Source: a virus. Taken from it: a DNA stretch of 28,398 nt. The stretch is taken from positions 1-28,398 of IMG/VR virus record IMGVR_UViG_3300004369_000918. One strand, written 5' to 3'. The translations under genes and the position numbers were made by a program. The notes under the pieces were generated by a model that searched no databases, was not told the DNA's origin, and saw only the letters and a program-made list of their open reading frames with translations. Positions 21,400 to 28,398 of this stretch are shown in pieces; the first letter of the stretch is position 1, and every line of letters begins with the position of its first letter.

Positions 21400-22758
21400 A
21401 TGGCACACCGAAATAGAGTAATATATCAAAGCGAGGCCTTATTCGTTAGCCCATTATCCACGGGGTATCATAGCACGGGTGATACAATAGTGGCAAGCGG
21501 ACCAGGGGCTGGCCTACACGCAGGGAAGAACGTTGGTCCGATGTCGGCTACGCTGGCGGCCGGTAGAAGCAAAAACGGGTTTTTCGAGATGCAGACGGGA
21601 ACTATTATTCAGCAGTTAAAGCGTGTTCAGTCTGCCAATTATAGCTTTACGGTAAATCGTCAAGACGTAAACCAATTTGGGCAACTATCCAGAATAGACA
21701 GCCTAGTGGTCGACACCCCCACGGTGACTATGGACTTTAGTTACCTTCCCACTGACGGCGAAAATGAAAGGTTGCTCAATTTCGTAACCGATGGGATTAC
21801 CAATTCATTAAGTGGTCATATTGATCCAGAGATTTCGAACGCTGGGCAAAACTTCTTTATTCTTACGGTTCCAGAAGGTAAGGACGCCTATAAGGGAGAC
21901 ATGACAAAGACAGGGTCCAATACCGTAATATCTCTCGGCAATGGATATCTTTCCGACTATTCCTTGGAAGCCTCAGTCGGTTCTTTTCCTACAGTTTCAT
22001 GTACAGTAGAAGGGTTTAACATAAAGACGGACGTTACCACCATTACTGGGGGCGGTCCCGTCGGTTACGGCGACTCTGAATTTAGCGGACTTCTCGTTCC
22101 TGCTATCGATCCTTCCGACGGATCTAGGATTTGCCATAGAACGTTTGTTCTTCCCGAAACAGTAACGGGGGTTGGAGTGAGCGCATTACGACCCGGCGAC
22201 ATTACTCTAGACTTGGCTAATGCCGGCCTTCTTTCCAAGCAAACGGCTTATGACGGAAAGAGTCAAACCCCTACAGCTGGATCAGCTCACGTTCAATCGG
22301 TATCTCTTAGCTTGCCAATGTCAAGATCGGTTCTTCAACGCCTTGGAAATACGTTTGGATTCTCTCGGGAAATTGACTTTCCTATATCGGCAACTTTGAC
22401 CGTCAATGCTCTTGTCTCGGAAGTCAAGCAAGGAAATATGCTAGACATAATCTGTGGGAATAATGAAAACGACTTAGTCGTAACCATGCGGAATCCGGAA
22501 TGCATTGAGTGTAATCGCGGGAGTTCCCCCACTGGCATTATGTACACATTGAAGGGGGCGATTCTTGAAAGCGAGTCTTATAGCTCTGCAATCGGCGATA
22601 ATAAAACAGTGGACCTTACTTGGTCGGTTCAGATAGGCGGCCCCACCGACAGAAAGAGGGGTCTTTTCATCTCTGGATCATCGCCGTATATAACGCCCCC
22701 TATGTGGAAAACGGGGAATGCGGTTGCTGACGGCTATTTCCCCGGGCGCATTCGATAG
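21400..22758 (+). CDS. Tail tube-like structural protein, copy 2
   Basis: 452 residues, preceded by GAAGGA 7 nt upstream. Its first ~50 nt differ from copy 1 at a single base, and further blocks are almost identical at DNA level (for example near 21765-21800 versus 20393-20430, and 22363-22445 versus 20953-21040), while others differ at most synonymous sites. Three regions are unlike copy 1: residues ~22-70, an insertion near residue 205-225, and the last ~20 residues. The common core suggests that both proteins can occupy equivalent positions in the tail; the variable parts may be surface exposed. Recent duplication with patchy homogenisation is the likeliest history. Confidence 0.6.
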   Translation: MAHRNRVIYQSEALFVSPLSTGYHSTGDTIVASGPGAGLHAGKNVGPMSATLAAGRSKNGFFEMQTGTIIQQLKRVQSANYSFTVNRQDVNQFGQLSRIDSLVVDTPTVTMDFSYLPTDGENERLLNFVTDGITNSLSGHIDPEISNAGQNFFILTVPEGKDAYKGDMTKTGSNTVISLGNGYLSDYSLEASVGSFPTVSCTVEGFNIKTDVTTITGGGPVGYGDSEFSGLLVPAIDPSDGSRICHRTFVLPETVTGVGVSALRPGDITLDLANAGLLSKQTAYDGKSQTPTAGSAHVQSVSLSLPMSRSVLQRLGNTFGFSREIDFPISATLTVNALVSEVKQGNMLDIICGNNENDLVVTMRNPECIECNRGSSPTGIMYTLKGAILESESYSSAIGDNKTVDLTWSVQIGGPTDRKRGLFISGSSPYITPPMWKTGNAVADGYFPGRIR

Positions 22759-22781
22759 GCAAGGATTTAAAAATAATACTT

Positions 22782-22815
22782 AAAAATACACCACGGGCAT
22801 CCGTGGTGTATTTTT
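22782..22815. terminator. Perfect 15-bp hairpin, bidirectional terminator-like
   Basis: Left arm 22782-22796 and right arm 22801-22815 are exactly complementary over 15 bp, with a GCAT loop. The arms are A5 + TACACCACGG and its complement ending in T5, the form of a bidirectional Rho-independent terminator. It lies 24 nt after the copy-2 stop and only 5 nt before the ATG of copy 3. The right arm also contains GTGTATTTT (22806-22814), a match to the promoter box family. Confidence 0.8.
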
Positions 22816-22819
22816 GTAT

Positions 22820-23974
22820 ATGAGGAATACGGTAAAATACAATACACTAGGGATAGTAGTAAGCGATTCTCCCGCTTACTCGCCTAAAACGACAGGGCTT
22901 AATCAGCTGAGTAGAATACAGAGCGCTGATTTCAATATAGACATACAGAGAGAAAATATAAAGAGTTTTAATTCCTGTGATTTTCTTGACCGAAAAATCG
23001 TAAAGGCTCCAGAGGTGTCGTTTTCTTGCTCTTATCTTTTAACCGACGGAAGAAACGAAAAACTACTAGGGTTGAATATAGCCCATAAAGGCGGAGCTAT
23101 GCCCTTCGCTACCTGCCTAAGTGGTTTATCGGGAGATATTAATGCGTTTGTGGGGGTAGCTCAAGACCACTCCTCATTTAATTTTATTACCGGAGGGGGA
23201 AGTCTTCAGGGGATAGATTTTATAGGATTTGGAAATTGTTTTTTAACCGATTACTCTATAAACGCCCAAGTAGGAGCTTTTGCCACAGCCAACGCTTCTT
23301 TTGCGGCTTCTAATGTTAGATATAGTTGTTATGGTGATCACACATATAATACAGAGGCGATGGGGATCCCGAATCCTTCCGTCAATCGAACCGGGTCCGG
23401 AGAGTATTTAAATGTGTCGGGGTTTAATTATACTGGAGATGGATATAGCCCAGCAATGGGAGCCATCACTCCGGGGGGGATAACTTTAGAGTTAGAAAAT
23501 CTAAGGATGATAGGCGGCCCTAGTCTTTCAGGGAATTCTGATTGCAATAATATCCCTATATCTTTAAACGCTCAGTCTGTGTCGATTTCTCTTCCCGTAG
23601 ACCGAGTTGATTTAAAAGGATTAGGGTCGGCTCATATATATAATAGAAGAATAAAATTTCCAATAATGGGGTCTTTAAACACTTCAATATTAGCAAATGA
23701 ATTTAACACAGGAATACTTAATGATATTTTATGTTCAGAGATAGATCAGGCTATAACTTTAAACATAGATAACTCCCAATGCCTTCCTAACAAGTGCATA
23801 CCTCAAAAAACAGGGGCAATGAAATTTAAAATAAATAACGCCAGGCTGGACTCTTACTCTTTATCAACAGACATCGGGGGAAATGCTTTGGCGGATTTAA
23901 CATATTCATTTTCGGACGGGAGCCGATATAAAGGATTATTTATGAGTGGAAATTACGCCCAGGTTCCTACTTAA
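22820..23974 (+). CDS. Tail tube-like structural protein, copy 3 (divergent)
   Basis: 384 residues from ATG 22820. A TTG at 22814 would add two residues but lies inside the terminator hairpin, so ATG is preferred. Clearly homologous to copies 1 and 2 in the core (L-S-R-I-Q-S-A-D-F-N-I-D-I-Q-R; L-T-D-G-R-N-E-K-L-L-G; A-Q-S-V-S-I-S-L-P-V-D-R; final K-G-L-F-M-S-G), but shorter, without the conserved N-terminal opening and with little identity elsewhere. Base use is more A+T-rich than in copies 1-2. It may form a specialised ring, for example at the tube end or baseplate junction. No Shine-Dalgarno; the GTGTATTTT box ends 5 nt upstream. Confidence 0.55.
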   Translation: MRNTVKYNTLGIVVSDSPAYSPKTTGLNQLSRIQSADFNIDIQRENIKSFNSCDFLDRKIVKAPEVSFSCSYLLTDGRNEKLLGLNIAHKGGAMPFATCLSGLSGDINAFVGVAQDHSSFNFITGGGSLQGIDFIGFGNCFLTDYSINAQVGAFATANASFAASNVRYSCYGDHTYNTEAMGIPNPSVNRTGSGEYLNVSGFNYTGDGYSPAMGAITPGGITLELENLRMIGGPSLSGNSDCNNIPISLNAQSVSISLPVDRVDLKGLGSAHIYNRRIKFPIMGSLNTSILANEFNTGILNDILCSEIDQAITLNIDNSQCLPNKCIPQKTGAMKFKINNARLDSYSLSTDIGGNALADLTYSFSDGSRYKGLFMSGNYAQVPT

Positions 23975-23976
23975 AG

Positions 23977-23986
23977 GTGTACTAAT
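23977..23986 (+). promoter_or_regulatory. GTGTACTAAT box and Shine-Dalgarno before the tape measure gene
   Basis: GTGTACTAAT (23977-23986) resembles the promoter box family but with a weaker -10. It is followed by AGAGGGAATAAGGA directly before the ATG, so translation could use a conventional ribosome binding site. Confidence 0.35.
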
Positions 23987-24002
23987 AAAGAGGGAATAAG
24001 GA

Positions 24003-27000
24003 ATGGCATCAATCAATATAGACGTAGGGGCGAACGTAAACTTAAATCCGGGTTCCGTACGGAGGGTTAAGCGAACAGCCAAATCGCTTCTGGATGAGAT
24101 ATCAGGAGGGGCTCGAGGGGTTAATTTCAATATTAACTCAGATAGCTTTACTCAGCCCCTGGGTAAGATCACTAGCTCTGCTAATGAATTTACAAAATCC
24201 ATGGAAGCGTCCAACGCCCGGGTTTTGGCATTTGGGGCTTCCGTGGCTATTATCAACGGGATTCAGAACGCTTTCGCAAGTCTAGTAAGAACATCTATAG
24301 AGCTAGAGAAAACATTAACAGATATAAATGTAGTCCTAGGAGCCTCTTCTGCTACTTTGGAGGGATTTGGAAACAAGCTTTTTGCTGTTGCGAAAAACAC
24401 TGCATCCAGTTTCAGCGTAGCGGCAGAGGCTGCTCTCGAATTTTCACGACAAGGTCTTTCGATGGAGGAGACCCTTAGGAGGACTAATGACGCCCTTACC
24501 CTAACTAGGCTTACCGGTATGGACGCCGCCGAGTCCGTGAAAGGATTAACTGCAGCTATTAACGGGCTAGGAGACGCCACTTTAAACACCACTAATATAA
24601 TAGATAAAATGGCAGCGGTTGACGTTAAGTTTGCGGTTAGCGCAGAGGACCTAACGAAAGGAATAGAGAGAGCTGGCGCTGTAGCAGTAGACGCCGGACT
24701 AAATATAGATACCCTACTCGGTCTAATTGCATCTCTGCAACAAACTACTGCGCGAGGCGGACCTGTTATAGGAAACGCCCTTAAGACTATTTTTACAAGA
24801 ATACAAAGACCTAAAACCCTACAGGCGTTGGAAGACATGAATATAGTCGTTCGGGATTTAGGGGGTGGCGTTCTTGGCGCTGACAAGATATTGGCAAATT
24901 TGGCTAAAACTTTCGATGGGCTGACTCATTCTCAGCAGTCTAACGCCGTTCAAATGACTGCAGGTATTTTTCAAGCTAACATCCTCAGGTCTATCCTGAG
25001 AGACCTGAAAAAAGATCAAAGCCTCTTTGCCTCGGCTACAAATGTGGCCGCAAACGCTAGTGGGGAAGCAGCTAAAAAGACTGAGATGTTAAACAAAACA
25101 ATGTCCGCTCTTTCGTCTCAAACCGCTACCTCTATTCAGGAGCTCACCGAAACAGTGGGGAATATTATGTTAGCCCCGGGAATAAAAGATGTTCTTTCAT
25201 CTATTAAATTTGTAGCCGATTTTTTCAACAAAGTATTCGGGGGAGGAGAGGAGAAAGGTAACAAATTCGCTACCGGCCTTCTTGCTGGGCTAGGAAATGT
25301 TTTAACAGGCCCGGGGCTGGCTCTTATGGCGGCTGTATTCGGAAAGCTTTTAATTGGTGTAACGAAATTTGGAGCCCAGGGAATTGCAGAAATAACGGGA
25401 ATGGTTTCAGCTAAATCGAAGCAGAAGGCTATAGAGGAAAAAATATTATTAATACTTCAAACAAACAAAAAAGTAATCAGGGATCTTAGCCTCCTGGAGG
25501 GGCAGAGAGGGGAGCAAGAAAAGTACATTCTCGGTTTAATAGAGAGACAGACCGCAGCCCTAGCGAGTCAACAGGCCTTGTCTCGAGGTGTGGCAGCTGC
25601 CGCAGTAAGTAGAGGGGTCTCGGCAGACCTCGTGCTACCTACACGTGGAAGAGGCACTTCAGCCAGAACGCCAGCTTCTTCGGGATTCATACCGAATAGT
25701 CAGAATGATAATCGAGCGGCGGCTGTCGGGTTTGTTCCTGCTCAACAAGAAAGGAGGGCGGCGAGAAAAGGAGGTTACACTCCGGGGCCTATAGCCTCTA
25801 TGGATATCCCGAGATTTGGATCGGTGGTATACAATAAAGCAGAAACAGTAAAGCAGTTTCCGCAATTTAGTCAGCCTGCTATCATGCCACCTCATTCTAG
25901 CAAAGCGGGGCAGAAGTATGAGAAAAGCTTCAAAAAAGCTCACGGGTTTGATCCCTATAGCTCCGACGGGCTTATCCCCAACTACGCTATAAGAAATAAT
26001 CCCAGGATGAAGGTTCACGGTCCTCCGGCTGGATTCGGAACCGGAATCCCTTCAGCAGTAGCTGGGCGCCTAGCAAAGTCTAGGGCAGGGCTCGAGGGTA
26101 ATATGGAATTTTCGATTGCAGCCTCTCTGCTCAAAGGGGGTTCGTTTTCCTCTTTAGTTACTCGGCCCAATGGTCAAAAAGTACAGGTTGATATAGGGCA
26201 ACTTCTTCAAACCTTAGGGCATCGCAATATACATTCCACAATCCCAATCGCTCCCACCGCATATCCTGTGTCTCCCACGACAGGAAGGCTTACGGGGGAA
26301 GCTAGGAAAATTCTAGGATCTTCTAATTCTGGCAAGAAAGGGGATTACGGAGAGGATGTCTTTATGAAATCCCAAGAAGGGTCGGGGTTTGTGGCGACCT
26401 CCAAAAATGCCGTAGTAGACGCTATAGCCGCAGGACGTACGCCAAGAGAGATAAAGGCAGGGGCTATAGATCTGGGCGAGGTGGCCAAAAAAAGCATAAG
26501 ACTTTATTCCAACACAGGATTTCGAGAACAATTGCTTTCCGCATCCAAGGCTAACATGAATTCAGCAGATCCCGCAAAAAGGCAGGCGGCGGCGGATCTT
26601 CAAGTCGCCACAAAGAATCTAGAGACCGACAATATAGTTAATGGGCTAATGGAGCTGGCTAAGGCTGGACTGTGGAAGCCTCAAATGAAGCAGGGAGTGG
26701 CCCTCTCGGACTTATTACAAAAGGGGACGCTTGGGACATCACTACGTAGTGGGGATATTCCCATAGGAGGTGAAGAGACAGCCCTACTACAACGCTTCGG
26801 CCTGGCTTCAGGGATGATTCCGAATTTTTCTGGGGGGCGACGACCTTCGGTCAATCCGGACAATATAGGAGGAATAATAAAGTGGTTAAATGGAAACCCA
26901 GGAGCGAGCCTTAAGGATCTAAACAAGAAGTTCTCGATGGGTGGTCAGCCCGGGCACTGGGCGAATCCCAGGTACCCGAAAGCCAAGAGCCTTGAAGCAG

Positions 27001-28398
27001 GAATGAAACAGGCTGGTAAAATGCCAGAATATAAGGATTTCCAGCGTTTAGTAGGGGGCGCAGCTAAACAGGGGGTGTCCATCAGGACAAAGAGCTCAGC
27101 GACTAAAGACCAAATTCTGAAGTTAATAAGTTCATCTAACGCTAAAAACCCTCTAACCATGTCGGAATTGAGTGCCAAAACTGGCATCGCGAGTTTCACA
27201 TTAGACACCTGGAAGAAGGATCGAAGGCTGCCCCACGGCATAGATGGAGTAACGGCATCTCACGAGGCAGGGGCGATGAAAGCCATTGATCAGGTGAGGA
27301 GTCCTAGCGAAAGGGTTCGTCACAAAGGGTCAATGCAGTCTACTGGTCGAGGCCCTATCACCTTTAAGAGTTACGGAAAAGATCTCTTTATTCGCGGTCA
27401 ACTAGGAGCAATATCTGGAGCTACGTCCAAAAGCAAGAAACTCTTGGGCGCCCAGGCTTCCGAGCTGGCTGGCAATTTAGTTGGAGCTAAAGAGGGGAGC
27501 CCCCTGCTAAAGGACCCAGTAACTGGAAAAAGTATAGCTTCAGGAAATGTAGAGCTGGATGACAGGATAATGTCTCGAGTTAAGATAATAAATCCCATAG
27601 AATCCGCGAGAGGAAAGAGCCGAGCAATCGGACAAGGGATCGCAGATATGACGGAAGGGAAGTGGAATAAAATGGACGATAAGCAGAAAAAAGCATGGAT
27701 GATACAGGCGTCAGCCGACCCCGCCAAAAGTGCCAGCTTTAGGAGAGCTAAGGGGGCGGCTTGGGAAGGTTGGTCTGCCAAAACCATGGGAGCTACCTAC
27801 GGAACCCCTACAGGGGAGGGGATGAAATCCACCCCTCTTAACCCTTTAGTAAAAAGATCTCAGAGTGTTGCGAAAGGGTCCTTCAACGGGCGCAACGCGC
27901 CCCTTATTGAGGGAGGGAGGTATCCTGTTGACGCTATTAACGTAGCCGCGCTGGACAAAGTCATGAAAAACAAGACTTACCGACCCTCGGACGTTTTCTC
28001 GACCGAAGCCAAGTCTTCAAAGACATTATTTGGGTCGGCGTTAGACTCCCAGGGCGGCTCCCAAGGGCAAATCTTAAAGGCGACAGCGCTTAAGCATCTC
28101 CGAACTGCTCTTCTTCAGGGATATCCTCTTCATAAATTCAAGGAAGGAAATCCTAACCCGGCGATATTCGACAGCGTTCATTTGGGAACGATGAATATGG
28201 TAACCCCTTCAAAAATTGCCGGAGCAAGGAAAGCTGCCGGAGGATTTATTCCAAACTTAGCGAGAACGCCAAACGCCAATTTCGGGCCCGATTTCTCCGG
28301 AGGATTGGTTCCGAATTTTGCGATAGCTAAAAGCGTAAGGGATAATCTGCGAAAAGAACCCGATGGCCAAATCTCTCCGAATTTTGCGATAGCTAAAA
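24003..28398 (+). CDS. Tail tape measure protein (incomplete, runs off window)
   Basis: At least 1465 residues, open at the window end. Residues ~70-330 match the phage tail tape measure core (PhageMin_Tail type): V-A-I-I-N-G-I-Q-N-A-F..., L-E-K-T-L-T-D-I-N-V-V-L-G-A-S, S-R-Q-G-L-S-M-E-E-T, G-N-A-L-K-T-I-F-T-R-I. Hydrophobic helices near 425-460 may enter the host membrane. From ~560 on the protein becomes modular: motifs G-x-[IV]-x-x-N-x-A type (prolines at 564, 659, 940, 1417, 1437, 1459), a winged-helix-like segment near 1030-1080, and a nuclease-like domain at ~1245-1400. The family sets tail length and is ejected with the DNA, so embedded domains could be delivered into the host. Confidence 0.85.
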   Translation, partial: MASINIDVGANVNLNPGSVRRVKRTAKSLLDEISGGARGVNFNINSDSFTQPLGKITSSANEFTKSMEASNARVLAFGASVAIINGIQNAFASLVRTSIELEKTLTDINVVLGASSATLEGFGNKLFAVAKNTASSFSVAAEAALEFSRQGLSMEETLRRTNDALTLTRLTGMDAAESVKGLTAAINGLGDATLNTTNIIDKMAAVDVKFAVSAEDLTKGIERAGAVAVDAGLNIDTLLGLIASLQQTTARGGPVIGNALKTIFTRIQRPKTLQALEDMNIVVRDLGGGVLGADKILANLAKTFDGLTHSQQSNAVQMTAGIFQANILRSILRDLKKDQSLFASATNVAANASGEAAKKTEMLNKTMSALSSQTATSIQELTETVGNIMLAPGIKDVLSSIKFVADFFNKVFGGGEEKGNKFATGLLAGLGNVLTGPGLALMAAVFGKLLIGVTKFGAQGIAEITGMVSAKSKQKAIEEKILLILQTNKKVIRDLSLLEGQRGEQEKYILGLIERQTAALASQQALSRGVAAAAVSRGVSADLVLPTRGRGTSARTPASSGFIPNSQNDNRAAAVGFVPAQQERRAARKGGYTPGPIASMDIPRFGSVVYNKAETVKQFPQFSQPAIMPPHSSKAGQKYEKSFKKAHGFDPYSSDGLIPNYAIRNNPRMKVHGPPAGFGTGIPSAVAGRLAKSRAGLEGNMEFSIAASLLKGGSFSSLVTRPNGQKVQVDIGQLLQTLGHRNIHSTIPIAPTAYPVSPTTGRLTGEARKILGSSNSGKKGDYGEDVFMKSQEGSGFVATSKNAVVDAIAAGRTPREIKAGAIDLGEVAKKSIRLYSNTGFREQLLSASKANMNSADPAKRQAAADLQVATKNLETDNIVNGLMELAKAGLWKPQMKQGVALSDLLQKGTLGTSLRSGDIPIGGEETALLQRFGLASGMIPNFSGGRRPSVNPDNIGGIIKWLNGNPGASLKDLNKKFSMGGQPGHWANPRYPKAKSLEAGMKQAGKMPEYKDFQRLVGGAAKQGVSIRTKSSATKDQILKLISSSNAKNPLTMSELSAKTGIASFTLDTWKKDRRLPHGIDGVTASHEAGAMKAIDQVRSPSERVRHKGSMQSTGRGPITFKSYGKDLFIRGQLGAISGATSKSKKLLGAQASELAGNLVGAKEGSPLLKDPVTGKSIASGNVELDDRIMSRVKIINPIESARGKSRAIGQGIADMTEGKWNKMDDKQKKAWMIQASADPAKSASFRRAKGAAWEGWSAKTMGATYGTPTGEGMKSTPLNPLVKRSQSVAKGSFNGRNAPLIEGGRYPVDAINVAALDKVMKNKTYRPSDVFSTEAKSSKTLFGSALDSQGGSQGQILKATALKHLRTALLQGYPLHKFKEGNPNPAIFDSVHLGTMNMVTPSKIAGARKAAGGFIPNLARTPNANFGPDFSGGLVPNFAIAKSVRDNLRKEPDGQISPNFAIAK
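25680..28398 (+). repeat. Dispersed G-x-I-P-N-x-A motif repeats in the tape measure
   Basis: Six copies: S-G-F-I-P-N-S (25680), G-L-I-P-N-Y-A (25968), G-M-I-P-N-F-S (26811), G-F-I-P-N-L-A (28242), G-L-V-P-N-F-A (28302) and Q-I-S-P-N-F-A (28368). The last three are 60 and 66 nt apart. A 22-bp stretch is repeated exactly at 28311-28332 and 28377-28398, so a tandem array probably continues past the window. The widely spaced copies bracket unrelated domains. Confidence 0.75.
27732..28230 (+). other. PD-(D/E)XK nuclease-like domain within the tape measure
   Basis: Residues about 1244-1410 of the tape measure. A helix with R-A-K-G-A-A-W-E-G-W (Glu1255) is followed by Y-P-V-D-A-I-N-V-A (Asp1310) and, 25 residues on, F-S-T-E-A-K-S-S (Glu1335-x-Lys1337). 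This order, helix Glu, then D, then E-x-K on neighbouring strands, is the restriction-endonuclease-fold active site. The downstream helix (G-Q-I-L-K-A-T-A-L-K-H-L-R) also fits the fold. The domain lies between the third and fourth P-N-F-A motifs. The assignment is from pattern only. Confidence 0.5.

Noticed and set aside
22814-22819. TTG start for tail tube copy 3
   Set aside because: TTG lies at the edge of the terminator stem and only two codons before an ATG with the common promoter-to-start spacing.
24263-24886. A 207-residue open frame on the minus strand inside the tape measure gene
   Set aside because: It is antisense to the conserved tape measure core, has a low-complexity Ala/Ser/Val/Arg composition typical of a mirrored reading frame, and no promoter or ribosome site.
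27398-27787. Minus-strand open frames within the distal tape measure (27398-27787, 26945-27241, 25659-26018)
   Set aside because: All are antisense to a continuous tape measure reading frame with meaningful protein motifs, and none has upstream signals.

Overview
This window looks like part of the genome of a tailed double-stranded DNA phage (Caudoviricetes), either free or assembled from a metagenome. It carries the packaging, head, neck and tail module in the usual order: terminase, portal, protease/scaffold, capsid, connectors, tail tube, tape measure. Genes are tightly packed with start/stop overlaps (TAATG, ATGA, GTGA). I see no integrase, tRNA, rRNA, CRISPR array or insertion sequence. 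The host is bacterial but cannot be named from the sequence. Nothing shows a tail sheath, so siphovirus or myovirus morphology stays open.

Layout. 1-321: no gene seen, G/C and A homopolymer runs. 322-522 (-): small protein resembling the MbcA/ParS/Xre antitoxin toxin-binding domain, divergent from the next block across a 46-bp shared promoter region. 569-5716 (+): PhoH ATPase, membrane-anchored GAF-like protein, zinc-ribbon protein, sigma-70-like factor, possible small terminase, a 57-aa protein, a staphylococcal-nuclease-like enzyme, a zinc-finger/ERCC4 nuclease and a small coiled-coil protein. 5713-14916 (+): large terminase, MptE/DUF115 (Maf-like) protein, portal, DegT-type PLP aminotransferase, protease-scaffold fusion, probable head decoration protein, major capsid protein, then a strong terminator. 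15022-15911 (+): SAP-domain protein and probable connector. 15917-17989 (-): a three-gene island on the opposite strand, possibly tail assembly chaperones. 18048-19952 (+): three probable neck/tail-completion genes. 20052-23974 (+): three paralogous tail-tube-like proteins. 24004 to the window end (+): a giant tape measure gene, still open at the end.

Regulation. Many operons start with an (A)GTGTATAAT-like or plain TATAAT-like box only 5-9 nt before the start codon, which predicts leaderless or nearly leaderless mRNAs. The sigma-like factor at 2236-2988 is a natural candidate to read this box. The decoration, capsid, SAP, second tube and tape measure genes instead have a recognisable Shine-Dalgarno sequence.

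Most interesting points: a tape measure protein that appears to contain a PD-(D/E)XK nuclease-like domain and repeated G-x-I-P-N-x-A motifs; a putative amino-sugar/glycosyltransferase pair inside the head cassette; two minus-strand genes in one frame separated by a single stop; a triplicated and apparently gene-converted tail tube; and the compact promoter family. All functional names rest on reading motifs by eye, without database searches.
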